Below, piece after piece: positions 7,304 through 14,742 of a stretch of 42,340 nucleotides of DNA. Where the stretch lies: positions 1 to 42,340 of the IMG/VR virus record IMGVR_UViG_3300049020_000018; one strand, given 5' to 3'. The notes below the pieces were generated by a model that worked only from the letters and a program-made list of their open reading frames with translations, did not search any database and had not been told where the DNA came from. A program made the translations under genes and the position numbers. The stretch is from a virus. Position 1 is the stretch's first letter, and every line of letters starts with the position of its first letter.

Positions 7304-7784
7304 CCCTGAACATCTTCAGCAGGTACACCGTTACCCCTCCTAATATGAAAAGTAAAAAGCACCAGCCTATTACCTCCATTGTCTTCCAGTTCTGACGGGC
7401 TTGTATTTGGGTTTCGACTCTTACTGGAACCTTAACCGTTTTGATGATTTCCGGGCATTTCGTTTCTACGTAAACCGTTTTTTCCTGAACGTCTACCTTT
7501 ACTTTGGTGATTACTTTATCCTTAGTGACTATGATCGTATCGGTAAAGGAAACGTTTTTTACTACCGTGTCAACCCTGACTTCTGGAACCTTGACTATAA
7601 TTTCCTTAAAGACGGTGTCAGATTTCACTTTAGCGCCCTTCTCGATAGCCTTTGCAAGCTGTTCCTGTTTTTTGCGTTCGAACTTTGCCGCCCTTTTGAG
7701 ATGATACCCACTTTTGCAGCTCATCATTGCAATAAGAAGCGTTAAAAAGATCAGGAAAGTGATTAATCTCTTGACTGTTTCCAT
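7293..7784 (-). CDS. Candidate unimolecular spanin (lipoprotein plus C-terminal membrane anchor)
   Basis: Residues 5-22 form a hydrophobic signal followed by Cys23 (IAMMSC, a loose lipobox). The middle, about residues 30-125, is polar, lysine/valine-rich with beta-like alternation (KVPEVRVDTVV), and residues about 141-160 form a strong membrane helix (CFLLFILGGVTVYLL). Outer-membrane lipid anchor plus inner-membrane C-terminal helix is the u-spanin arrangement, as in phage T1 gp11, which fuses the membranes in the last step of lysis of Gram-negative cells. It is next to the lysis cluster but beyond a terminator, so it may have its own promoter. A structural periplasm-spanning protein is the alternative. 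Confidence 0.6.
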   Translation of the reverse strand: METVKRLITFLIFLTLLIAMMSCKSGYHLKRAAKFERKKQEQLAKAIEKGAKVKSDTVFKEIIVKVPEVRVDTVVKNVSFTDTIIVTKDKVITKVKVDVQEKTVYVETKCPEIIKTVKVPVRVETQIQARQNWKTMEVIGWCFLLFILGGVTVYLLKMFRVIP

Positions 7785-7799
7785 TAGAAGTCGTTACTT

Positions 7800-7809
7800 A
7801 GTGTTCCTA
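7800..7809 (+). repeat. AGTGTTCCTA repeat, copy 1
   Basis: This ten-base word lies in the gap upstream of the spanin-like gene. The same word occurs at 38279 and 38528, both in the main control region. About 0.1 copies would be expected by chance in this window on both strands, so three intergenic copies suggest a regulator-binding or promoter element. Confidence 0.35.
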
Positions 7810-7860
7810 TTTGACGTGAACAAAGTTTCACTTTTCTAAAAAATTAGTCATGAACAAAAG

Positions 7861-7888
7861 AAAAAGCCCGGTTATCGCTGGGCTTTTT
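7861..7888 (-). terminator. Bidirectional rho-independent terminator
   Basis: AAAAAGCCC (7861-7869) pairs with GGGCTTTTT (7880-7888) over a ten-base loop, with T-runs on both strands. It directly follows the stop of the membrane-protein gene ending at 7889, so it ends that minus-strand transcript before the spanin-like gene. Confidence 0.8.
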
Positions 7889-8278
7889 TTATTCGTTTAC
7901 AAAATACATTGCCGCTAAAGTCATCGCCGCAAGTCCTAAACATACCCAGAAGTACGGCGCAAAGTCTTTCAAATGCCGATCTAATGGCCCGGAGTCGTTC
8001 AGATACCACGGCTTATGACCTAATCCCAGCCCTAAAATTGTATTGTGAATAAACCAGCCTGTAGTCAGGTAGGTAAGGAACATCTGCAGCCACCATTTAT
8101 CAAGGTCGATAACCTCCACGATTCCTAAGGCTGTAGCGATTAAGCAACGTGCCGCCAGGCTCTTGAATTTATCCGGGCTTACTCTTTTATGGGTGATAAT
8201 ATAAAGGTGTCTAAACGGCTCTAATGAGACGACGACAAGCCAGATTATTAGTGGGCTATAATAAGGCCAGTTTAACAT
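7889..8278 (-). CDS. Multi-pass membrane protein
   Basis: The 129-residue protein has four likely membrane helices: about 8-22 (LIIWLVVVSL), 45-60, 65-80 (LQMFLTYLTTGWF) and 108-125 (FWVCLGLAAMTLAAMYF). No family is recognised. As the last gene before the terminator in the lysis cluster, it may be a holin, an antiholin or a membrane factor that affects host physiology. Its ATG overlaps the stop of the small gene upstream. Confidence 0.6.
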   Translation of the reverse strand: MLNWPYYSPLIIWLVVVSLEPFRHLYIITHKRVSPDKFKSLAARCLIATALGIVEVIDLDKWWLQMFLTYLTTGWFIHNTILGLGLGHKPWYLNDSGPLDRHLKDFAPYFWVCLGLAAMTLAAMYFVNE

Positions 8279-8418
8279 ACAGCGCGAGGGTTAGAATGAA
8301 ATTCGCCACCTTCAACACCGCAATAAAAGTCAGTTTCAATATGACCCGAACGTAAAACATACCGTTTAAACGTACAATTTACTTCAAATGCTTGTGCGCT
8401 ATGAATGATTTTCATCAT
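8272..8418 (-). CDS. Hypothetical small protein (48 aa)
   Basis: This frame starts with two ATG codons (8418 and 8415) and ends with TAA at 8272-8274, overlapping the ATG of the next gene by seven bases, a sign of coupled translation. The product is soluble with three cysteines and a basic middle (FKRYVLRSGHIETDF). No family is recognised. It fills a gap of about 150 bases in the cluster that otherwise would be empty. Confidence 0.55.
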   Translation of the reverse strand: MMKIIHSAQAFEVNCTFKRYVLRSGHIETDFYCGVEGGEFHSNPRAVC

Positions 8419-8431
8419 GCAAGTAAGATTT

Positions 8432-8671
8432 TCATTTATTTGCAAGTTTTTCTAATAGCCTGTTCAGGGTGTTGATGTGTTGGTTCATCATTTTGTCAAT
8501 TTTATCCTCTATTTCGTCCTGCTTTTTTTCCATTTTCTCCTGCATTCTGGAAATGTGATCGAGGGTTGATGACATGGAGGAAATCATTTTACCTTGCTGC
8601 ACCTGAGACAAGGCTAGATAAGCTAAGATTCCACCGTATAAACTGATAAAGACTATTTGCCAGGGTTCCAT
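8432..8671 (-). CDS. Holin-like protein: one membrane helix plus coiled coil
   Basis: The 79-residue protein has one N-terminal membrane helix (IVFISLYGGILAYLAL) followed by a charged helix with heptad spacing (EKMEKKQDEIEDKIDK) to the end. This is the layout of BhlA/UviB-like holin candidates and of some antiholins. Its start overlaps the end of the membrane protein upstream by 19 bases. Holin function is inferred from topology and place only. Confidence 0.55.
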   Translation of the reverse strand: MEPWQIVFISLYGGILAYLALSQVQQGKMISSMSSTLDHISRMQEKMEKKQDEIEDKIDKMMNQHINTLNRLLEKLANK

Positions 8672-9069
8672 GTGAAGTATTTTTTAATGATGAGTACGAA
8701 CATTACTACTATTTTGATGTTTGTAATATTGATGCCTATGTCCTCACCCGGAACAGGGACGAAATAGAGCGGTTTGTTGTAGGTAAGGAAGTACTCAATC
8801 AGTTCAAACACCTGGAATATGAGGAACCATTTCATGACGTCTCGCGCTTCGGTGAATAGTACGAAAATGACGTACATCAGCACTACCCAAATCAGGTATT
8901 CACACGCGCCAAAGACATAGTACTGCTTACTTACCTGTTGATCGGAAAAGGGGAACGGCGAATACAGGCTATCACTAGCCGGTAACACCGTCCATAATTC
9001 GTGTATCAGGTACGTTGTCAGTATTAAAACTAACAGTAGCCAGCGCCGGAAACTAAGGTTTGTTACCAC
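8653..9069 (-). CDS. Four-helix membrane protein in the lysis cluster
   Basis: Likely membrane helices are at about residues 10-25 (WLLLVLILTTYLI), 52-72 (YLIWVVLMYVIFVLF), 80-95 and 115-130. No ATG fits before residue 65, so a GTG at 9069 is the probable start, overlapping the end of the small proline-rich gene upstream. Function is unknown; a second holin or a membrane regulator of lysis is possible. Confidence 0.55.
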   Translation of the reverse strand: MVTNLSFRRWLLLVLILTTYLIHELWTVLPASDSLYSPFPFSDQQVSKQYYVFGACEYLIWVVLMYVIFVLFTEARDVMKWFLIFQVFELIEYFLTYNKPLYFVPVPGEDIGINITNIKIVVMFVLIIKKYFTWNPGK

Positions 9070-9166
9070 CTGGAGGATTCACTGGAGGTGTTGGCGGCTG
9101 CGTTTCTTCAGTCGTGGTCTGAACCTTCTTTTTCTTCGGTTTGTCTTTTTTCGGATTCTTTGCCAT
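9053..9166 (-). CDS. Small lysine- and proline-rich protein (37 aa)
   Basis: The frame from ATG at 9166 to TAG at 9053 encodes a lysine-rich head (KKDKPKKKK) and a proline/glycine tail (PPTPPVNPPGG). It overlaps the 3' end of the gene upstream by 59 bases and the GTG start of the gene downstream. Short lysine/proline-rich products of this kind occur in Bacteroidota phage lysis and virion clusters. It has no fold that I can name and may be a disordered tail or a nucleic-acid or envelope-binding peptide. Confidence 0.5.
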   Translation of the reverse strand: MAKNPKKDKPKKKKVQTTTEETQPPTPPVNPPGGNKP

Positions 9167-9293
9167 TTTCAATTATTGTTTTAAAGTGTTTATAGATCCT
9201 TCGTAATTGCGCACGATGTCTTGCATCCTTAATTAAAAGTAACGTTGAAGTAATACCCATCATCACACAAAGTATTTTGAACAACATTTTCAA
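9108..9293 (-). CDS. Small membrane protein (61 aa)
   Basis: A single N-terminal membrane helix (FKILCVMMGITSTLLLI) is followed by a basic stretch and an acidic C-terminal tail. This resembles small inner-membrane subunits such as one-helix holins or the inner component of two-part spanins. No outer lipoprotein partner is nested in it, so an i-spanin role is not supported. Confidence 0.5.
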   Translation of the reverse strand: MKMLFKILCVMMGITSTLLLIKDARHRAQLRRIYKHFKTIIENGKESEKRQTEEKEGSDHD

Positions 9294-9347
9294 GGTTCAT
9301 AAAACGAATATAAGTTAGGATATTCGCACCTTCTTTTCGTACCGTAT

Positions 9348-9770
9348 TTATAAGGTTTCCCCGTTGGTAATCGTCAGTGTAAATTTATCCGGCATTAAGT
9401 CCACAATCTTTTTCAATGTCATGGTTGTGTTCACAATATCCAGTATTCCATCTTCGTTGATGTCCTTAATTCTCTCCCCCGGCAACAAACACCCGCGTAT
9501 CTGGCTGCTAAAATTGCCTGGGTGAAAAAGTATTCCAGATCTTCCCGGAACATTCGGAACCCGGAAGTAAATGTAAGGACGTTTCAGTGTTGGTCCTTCC
9601 TTCACGACATCATAAACTCCCTCAGGAATACAGCTTACAGAACGCCTATTATCCTTCCAGGGTAACTCCAAAGTTTTGAAGGTAAAGACGATCATGTCAA
9701 CGTCATTCACAACGTAGCCGTTCCCGTAAGTGGCTAATGGTCGATACCAGCGTTTAACCTCTAGTCTCAT
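9348..9770 (-). CDS. DUF5675-like protein, possible cell-wall enzyme
   Basis: The 140-residue protein fits the DUF5675 pattern: SCIPEGVYDV near residue 48 and a signature of a histidine and a cysteine in LFHPGNFSSQIRGCLLPG at about 80-97. The His-x-Gly-Asn ... Arg-Gly-Cys arrangement recalls the catalytic His/Cys of YkuD-type L,D-transpeptidases, so a peptidoglycan role is an inference. No standard endolysin is visible in the window and this is the only soluble candidate in the lysis cluster. Its ATG overlaps the stop of the holin-like gene upstream by four bases. Confidence 0.6.
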   Translation of the reverse strand: MRLEVKRWYRPLATYGNGYVVNDVDMIVFTFKTLELPWKDNRRSVSCIPEGVYDVVKEGPTLKRPYIYFRVPNVPGRSGILFHPGNFSSQIRGCLLPGERIKDINEDGILDIVNTTMTLKKIVDLMPDKFTLTITNGETL

Positions 9771-10012
9771 TCTATACGTTCATTTAAAACTTCCTTTGGT
9801 GGTTTGTTCGCTACTTTTCCAGGATCTTTTTGCAGGAAGATGGAGTTAAACGTCAGGATTCCACCGATGGCAGTTATCCATTCCTGCGTGTTGATCTTTC
9901 CCACGAAATACATATAGGTTATTACTCCGTAAACGACCCCTTTAAAGGTAGTCTGCCAGTGTTTAAATATCCTTTTTTGGAATGTGTCGAGTGATTTTTG
10001 TAATCTATTCAT
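9767..10012 (-). CDS. Holin-like small membrane protein (81 aa)
   Basis: The sequence HWQTTFKGVVYGVITYMYFVGKI and the following amphipathic second helix match the general form of small phage holins: a basic N-terminus, a WxTTxxGxxxG helix, a second hydrophobic stretch (AIGGILTFNSIFL), and a polar tail with KDPGK. It directly precedes the DUF5675 gene on the same transcript. Holin is the best guess; the evidence is family resemblance and context. Confidence 0.6.
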   Translation of the reverse strand: MNRLQKSLDTFQKRIFKHWQTTFKGVVYGVITYMYFVGKINTQEWITAIGGILTFNSIFLQKDPGKVANKPPKEVLNERIE

Positions 10013-10016
10013 ACGG

Positions 10017-10814
10017 TTACTTTTTTAGTGCGCTCAGTGAGGCGATCGCTTTATCAATTGTGAGATTATAGTTTGAATAATCGACTGCCTGCGTGGATTG
10101 AATTTCCTGTGCTGCGAAAATCCTGTTTACAAACGCGAGACTCTTATCATCAGGAGCTGTGGTAAATGCTTTATCCCATGCGTTATGTCCTACACCTTGC
10201 AGGGTGATAAACTCTACCGGCTTACCTAGTGCCTTTAAAGCGTTCGAGGCTTCCAGTGCCCCGCGTACCCCGTTAGGATTCGTCGGCGTGGCATCGGTGT
10301 ATTTTACTGTTGTGTCCTGATCGCCGTGCCACCAAAGGATTGGAATGTTTCTCATCCGGGAGGCTTTTGAGACTTCAAAACTTCCACAGCAATTAAGCAG
10401 CCCTTTAATGAATCCGCCTAAATCGTTGAAATCAAATCCAGATTCCATTGTGCAAATTCCTCCTAAACTGATCCCGCCGACTACAAGATTTTTAGCTTTC
10501 TTTTTCAAAGCGATGTAAGTTGCTAACACAACCTTTTCGAAGTTGTAATTTGCCTCTGTTTGAACGGCGTAAATGTTAAACGGGTATTCCATGAGTCCGC
10601 GTTCGGTTGACTCACCCGGGCGAATGCCTTTAGCGAACTTCGGGAAGCCGGGTAAAAATTCCACCTCATTAAGCTGTGACCCATCGTCTGGCCCGACTTG
10701 CCCCATGCCATGATACCAGATAACCCAATTACTGGAAGGGGTTATAGGTTGGTATAATCTCGCTGTGACAGTTCCACCGAAAACAGGTTCTTTGATGACG
10801 TTTGTAATTTTCAT
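10017..10814 (-). CDS. Alpha/beta hydrolase (esterase/deacetylase-like)
   Basis: The 265-residue protein has a full catalytic triad in order: nucleophile Ser116 in GISLG (114-118), acid Asp165 or Asp167 in WWHGDQDTTV, and His210 in GVGHNAW. The oxyanion-type WYHGMG lies at 33-38. This is the layout of dienelactone-hydrolase/carboxylesterase relatives. No signal peptide is seen. In the tail-fibre block, next to a polysaccharide-lyase-like and an SGNH protein, it probably removes acyl groups from host surface glycan, either as a virion part or after lysis. It starts just after the stop of the gene upstream. Confidence 0.75.
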   Translation of the reverse strand: MKITNVIKEPVFGGTVTARLYQPITPSSNWVIWYHGMGQVGPDDGSQLNEVEFLPGFPKFAKGIRPGESTERGLMEYPFNIYAVQTEANYNFEKVVLATYIALKKKAKNLVVGGISLGGICTMESGFDFNDLGGFIKGLLNCCGSFEVSKASRMRNIPILWWHGDQDTTVKYTDATPTNPNGVRGALEASNALKALGKPVEFITLQGVGHNAWDKAFTTAPDDKSLAFVNRIFAAQEIQSTQAVDYSNYNLTIDKAIASLSALKK

Positions 10815-10815
10815 A

Positions 10816-11772
10816 TTAGTAACTTGTGTCTACTGACTTTATAACCGTTGAAGAAGTGTAATAAGGATCAGCCGCGAGTAAATCTGCAGCTTTGATTTTA
10901 TCGAGTAGGTACATGGTGATGTTGTATACTCCACCGTTCAAGGCTTTCTCAGAAACAACTTCCGCGTCAGTGTTGATATTCTGTGCGTACATTCCGGTAG
11001 TCCAGTACGGGGTGACTTGCGAAACGCTTCCCCCATCATCGTCTTCATTCCAAATAGTGCTTTCTAATTCGTCGTAGATCGTTGACCAGGTTCCACCGCG
11101 CCCGACTTTTAATTGTAAAATGTATCTTCCAGCAACCCCCGTTCCTCCCTTGATGTATTGTCGCATGAAGTATTCCGTCCCTGCCGCGATGACTATTCCT
11201 GTATTGGTTCTTCCATTTCCAGCGCCTTCGAAATCGACGACTTTGTTAACGACTACTAACTCGTTGGAGACTGCTGCATCCGCGTACTGATCGGTTTGCC
11301 CACTGTAAGCAAGACCTAAATAGATAACAGGAGAGTTTAAAGGCCACGGACCACCGGGAGCGGTGCCGCTTTTCCATTGTCCGATGACTAATTCGCCGCC
11401 GTGATTTAGGATATACGGAAACATAAACCCGCTGCCTAACAATCTGATCGTACCAACAGGTTTATTCGTTACGTTTCTTTCGATTTCTGCGCGGTAGTTA
11501 TTTAGTCCTGCGCCAGCATCTGGAACGTCAGGATCGAGATATATTTTGTAGTAAGATCTTCCGGAAACTGTTTCGATGGAATACGCCCCTTCATCGTAAT
11601 GCAAAGAGGCCCTTATGCCAGTACCGCCGGGGTTGTGCCAAAAATAATCACCGTCACTTGTTGGGGTATCGTTTACAGAAGTGGCCGCCTCCCAGATAAC
11701 AAGATCCGAAGGGATCGGAAAGGCACTCCCTTTAATTCCGTTCGATGATCCTATGCGTTGTAGTACGTTCAT
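10816..11772 (-). CDS. Polysaccharide-lyase-like tail protein
   Basis: The 318-residue protein looks beta-rich, with the sequence style of jelly-roll polysaccharide lyases: YRAEIERN (about 94-101) followed by a GELVIGQWKSG strand and a YFMRQYIKGG strand. Such motifs line the substrate groove of heparin-lyase-I-like and related families. Glycine/threonine-rich turns and the lack of a signal peptide fit a virion depolymerase. The family call is from pattern only; a plain carbohydrate-binding tail protein is the alternative. It lies between the hydrolase gene and the plus-strand zinc-ribbon gene. Confidence 0.5.
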   Translation of the reverse strand: MNVLQRIGSSNGIKGSAFPIPSDLVIWEAATSVNDTPTSDGDYFWHNPGGTGIRASLHYDEGAYSIETVSGRSYYKIYLDPDVPDAGAGLNNYRAEIERNVTNKPVGTIRLLGSGFMFPYILNHGGELVIGQWKSGTAPGGPWPLNSPVIYLGLAYSGQTDQYADAAVSNELVVVNKVVDFEGAGNGRTNTGIVIAAGTEYFMRQYIKGGTGVAGRYILQLKVGRGGTWSTIYDELESTIWNEDDDGGSVSQVTPYWTTGMYAQNINTDAEVVSEKALNGGVYNITMYLLDKIKAADLLAADPYYTSSTVIKSVDTSY

Positions 11773-11790
11773 AATTTTTCCCTACTTTTA
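11758..11790 (+). promoter_or_regulatory. Possible Bacteroidota-type promoter for the zinc-ribbon gene
   Basis: TTG (11758-11760), 22 bases, then TACTTTTA (11783-11790), one mismatch from TAnnTTTG. The ATG follows after four bases, as with the perfect boxes at 38656 and 38183. This would allow the lone plus-strand gene to be expressed out of step with the surrounding late operon. Confidence 0.4.
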
Positions 11791-11794
11791 ATCC

Positions 11795-11998
11795 ATGAAA
11801 GTCTGTCTGAAACGAATTGCAGCATGGTTGAAATCAACCTCGTCAAACGATCTATCATTCGATGAAATAGAGGTTGATTGCCCTGTATGCGGATCGTTTC
11901 AAGTCCACAAAATGAAGTCAGGGTATTACCACTGCTTACGGTGTGGCAACTCTGTCTATCAGAGCGAAGCAATAACCAGGGAAGATTCAGTATGGTAA
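11795..11998 (+). CDS. Zinc-ribbon protein, lone plus-strand gene in the tail region
   Basis: This 67-residue protein has two zinc knuckles, CPVCG and CLRCG, 18 residues apart, with HKMKSGYYH between them, a typical zinc ribbon. It fills almost the whole 231-base gap between two minus-strand tail genes and has its own promoter-like sequence. It overlaps neither neighbour. Gene size, opposite strand and insertion between structural genes are typical of a moron, a gene added to a phage and expressed on its own. Its target is unknown; a minus-strand frame at 11769-12011 is judged a shadow. Confidence 0.65.
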   Translation: MKVCLKRIAAWLKSTSSNDLSFDEIEVDCPVCGSFQVHKMKSGYYHCLRCGNSVYQSEAITREDSVW

Positions 11999-12003
11999 CA
12001 TTC

Positions 12004-13491
12004 TCAATCATTCCAGTGCGCTATTAGATATTCTTGTTCAGTAAAAAAGCTGCTTACGTCGAATGTTGTATACTTTGCGGCAAAAACAGCTTTAAAATGT
12101 GCTTGAATAGGGAATTGTGCAGTAGTGTTGTTAAGAAACATCCCCCATCGCACTGCATTCAGAGGCTGTGTTGTCACCGCATCAGCAGAAGAATTAACCA
12201 CAGACCCATTTTTAAGTAGATACTGAGTTCCTCCATCCCTAGCAATAGCGTAGAGGTTGTTTGACTGGATATTTACATCTGTACCGTTTGGGATAGTTTC
12301 ACAGTTGACTGCATAATTTACGTTATTAATTCCTTGTGCGAATCTTAATTCTCCTGTGCCAGACCCACCACAACCGAAAAGAATGGCTGGTGTACCTGAA
12401 GCTGTTCCAATCGTTCCGACCCTAGCTCCAACAATAACATCTGTGTTTGATGACTTCGCGTTATTGTTAAGAGGTGTATACGATGTTATGAAATGAGATG
12501 CGGTTGATCCTGTTGTCTGAAGGCTGTTATTTGCGTTGAATGTTGCCCCGTTATTTAGATTGTAATTCAGGAATACCCAATCTATGGCTGCATTATTCGC
12601 GGTTGTTGTTTGTGATAATGTGTATTGCTCAAAGTCGAAATAATTACCGTTTGCAACCTGACTGTCAATGAAATTAGCAATCAGTGTTTTTCTATTGGTG
12701 CTTAATTCATCAAAGTGCGATGATATGACGGCCCGCGCCCATTTCGAATATGATGTATTAATCATCCACCTTGCGAACATCGCACCTGCTGCGTTATAAC
12801 CAGATTGAGTGAAGTGTAAATTATCAACCTGCATCATTCCCGTTCCAGTAAAGGCAAACAAATTGGCGCACATATAGGCGTCTGTGGTTGCCTGAACAGC
12901 GTCCTGCATAAGCACCCTAACATTGTATACCTTCGTTGTGTCTGCTGATGTAGTTCCCTCGCTTCTCCCTAACGCAGAAAATACCAACGGAACCCCTGGA
13001 TAGTCTGTGGTTAACCTTGAAATGAGGCTCGTAATACCTGTATTTATATTTGCTAGAGTGTTACTGCTTCTTGCATCATTTATTCCCAGAATTATAAAGA
13101 TTGCTTTCGGTAATGATTTACCTGTTAACGTCAACGTGTTATCCATTTTTGTTTTCCACGCTGCGTAGAGAGTGCCTGACGTATACCAGTTATTATTATC
13201 TCCATTAGGATAAAACTCAGCGCCTCCAGAAGCCCCCTGAACTAAAATGGTTTTTCTGCCAGTTGAGGTTTTATAATCAGTTGCAAACTGTTGCCACGCT
13301 GAACCTTTCGTGTTATCATCATTAGCCACAGATTGCGTTGTTATCTCCGTTAGGACTGATCCATTGCTTAGAAAAAGTGTATTCGTTGAGACTGTTGGAA
13401 TTGTTTCTCCTCTTCCGTCGGCATTTGAATCGCCTATGATGCCAAATACATCAGAACCAGTGCCGTCAAATAAATATGGGTTAATTAACAT
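12004..13491 (-). CDS. SGNH/GDSL esterase fused to a virion domain
   Basis: The N-terminal 240 residues have all the SGNH blocks: GDSN (20-23, catalytic Ser22), the glycine block near GASGG (87-90), GIND (136-139, Asn138), and DNLH (223-226, Asp223 and His226). Residues about 260-495 form a beta-rich part that resembles a LamG/concanavalin-like carbohydrate-binding domain. SGNH enzymes in tail proteins usually remove O-acetyl groups from capsule or O-antigen sugars. It follows the tail-fibre gene by eight bases, so it is probably a receptor-processing tail spike. Confidence 0.8.
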   Translation of the reverse strand: MLINPYLFDGTGSDVFGIIGDSNADGRGETIPTVSTNTLFLSNGSVLTEITTQSVANDDNTKGSAWQQFATDYKTSTGRKTILVQGASGGAEFYPNGDNNNWYTSGTLYAAWKTKMDNTLTLTGKSLPKAIFIILGINDARSSNTLANINTGITSLISRLTTDYPGVPLVFSALGRSEGTTSADTTKVYNVRVLMQDAVQATTDAYMCANLFAFTGTGMMQVDNLHFTQSGYNAAGAMFARWMINTSYSKWARAVISSHFDELSTNRKTLIANFIDSQVANGNYFDFEQYTLSQTTTANNAAIDWVFLNYNLNNGATFNANNSLQTTGSTASHFITSYTPLNNNAKSSNTDVIVGARVGTIGTASGTPAILFGCGGSGTGELRFAQGINNVNYAVNCETIPNGTDVNIQSNNLYAIARDGGTQYLLKNGSVVNSSADAVTTQPLNAVRWGMFLNNTTAQFPIQAHFKAVFAAKYTTFDVSSFFTEQEYLIAHWND

Positions 13492-13498
13492 GCCTTTT

Positions 13499-14560
13499 TT
13501 AATATCCTATTAAACCTATTTTCAATCCTGCCGGGGATAATCCCACCTGATCTACAATAATCGCTATCTCAGCGTCATCAGCTAGTGATGTATCAGATAA
13601 CACAGCAGCCGTTGCCGCTGTTGTGCTTGTCTTTTCTGAGTTATCTATTGTTAGTTTTGTCGAAAAAATTGTAGTCCCTGACTCCTTTATGTCTATGGTT
13701 AGAACGCTACCGGATGTTTGCGCGGTGGTTAACGAAGCTCTGACCGCTGTAACGGTCATTGCATACGGCATCCGAAAAGTTATCTTTGTTCCGGTTGTTA
13801 AAGCTGTCGTTTCGTCGGAGGCCGCGAGCTGAATTATTTTAGGGACTTGTAAATCAGTTCTAAGTTGACTCATTGACCTATTCGTCCACGCGCCAGCTTT
13901 TCTTTGAATTATATCATCGTTTGATGGAGAAAGAGCCGCTATAGCGGTTAAATCAGAGTCAATGGGCTGCTTCCCAGATAGTGCCGTACTTAGACTACTG
14001 TTATCTGTTGCGTTCCCCGTAATGTCTGCAAAGGCCACACTTTCCGCTGCTGTTCCGTTGTGTAACGTCCATGCATCTGTACCCGTCTTTTCAAGGGTTA
14101 CTGTGGTGCCTGCTGGAATATTCAAATCTCCTGCTGTTCCCGTAACCGTTACTCCTCCCGTTGCGACTACTGAAGTATAACCTGTTAAGCCAATAACAGA
14201 ACCTGCCGGAAAAGCTACTGTAGCATTTAAAGGAACCGTTAAAGCGCCGGAGTCATCGCCGACAATTTTAATAGATGCCCCCGCGTTTATAGAAGTTAAA
14301 TTGGCCGCGTCTAATGTGTGTGCACCGGGTTCGGGAACAAGGGTAATGAGGGCATCGGATTTTAAATTAAACTCAGCCTGTAAATCTGTCTGGGTAGATA
14401 GCGTGCCGGTGATTGATCCCCACGTACCGCCCCCTCCCCCGAGATCAGCAATATCTTGCGCTGTGGTTTTAACGTTTACTCCACCCTGAACAGCTTCAAT
14501 TAATTCTGCGCCCGTGAGGGCACCGGCTGCGGTTAGTTCGGAAATCTTTTTATTTGCCAT
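13499..14560 (-). CDS. Tail fibre / receptor-binding protein
   Basis: The start KKISELTAAGALTGAEL with LIEAVQGGVN is a common N-terminal anchor of Bacteroidota phage tail fibres. Glycine-, threonine- and valine-rich beta repeats follow (VTGTAGDLNIPAGTTV), then SDLTAIAALSPSNDDI and WTNRSMSQLRTDL, which occur in fibre shafts. The C-terminal 110 residues form a beta-sandwich-like head. It is the first long protein after the connector-like genes and precedes the SGNH esterase. Its stop overlaps the start context of nothing downstream, but its ATG abuts the stop of the RLLED-repeat gene. Confidence 0.75.
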   Translation of the reverse strand: MANKKISELTAAGALTGAELIEAVQGGVNVKTTAQDIADLGGGGGTWGSITGTLSTQTDLQAEFNLKSDALITLVPEPGAHTLDAANLTSINAGASIKIVGDDSGALTVPLNATVAFPAGSVIGLTGYTSVVATGGVTVTGTAGDLNIPAGTTVTLEKTGTDAWTLHNGTAAESVAFADITGNATDNSSLSTALSGKQPIDSDLTAIAALSPSNDDIIQRKAGAWTNRSMSQLRTDLQVPKIIQLAASDETTALTTGTKITFRMPYAMTVTAVRASLTTAQTSGSVLTIDIKESGTTIFSTKLTIDNSEKTSTTAATAAVLSDTSLADDAEIAIIVDQVGLSPAGLKIGLIGY

Positions 14561-14742
14561 TATTCTAAAAGTCTTATTGAGTCATCTTCCAAAAGTCTAT
14601 ACGAGCCGTCTTCCAGTAGTCGGATATTCCCCACTGTAGCAGTCACGGTTAATTGAAAATTTATCTCCTGATCGTTAAGTGTAAAGGATAAATTGTCCGT
14701 TAGCGTGAAACTGATTTCATTATCGTTTAATACAAAGTTCAT
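14560..14742 (-). CDS. Small virion protein with RLLED repeats
   Basis: The 60-residue protein has two imperfect beta repeats in the first half (NDNEISFTLTDN and NDQEINFQLT) and ends with a triple repeat RLLEDGSY / RLLEDDS / IRLLE. The same C-terminal tag, IRLLEDGSYRILE, closes the much larger tail protein at 32619-34382. The repeats may build a beta-helix or be a shared docking tail. It overlaps its neighbours by one and four bases, so it is part of the connector/fibre operon. Confidence 0.6.
   Translation of the reverse strand: MNFVLNDNEISFTLTDNLSFTLNDQEINFQLTVTATVGNIRLLEDGSYRLLEDDSIRLLE

Noticed and set aside
11769-12011. Minus-strand frame of 80 codons
   Set aside because: Sequence is not protein-like and is antisense to the zinc-ribbon gene with its two CxxC knuckles.
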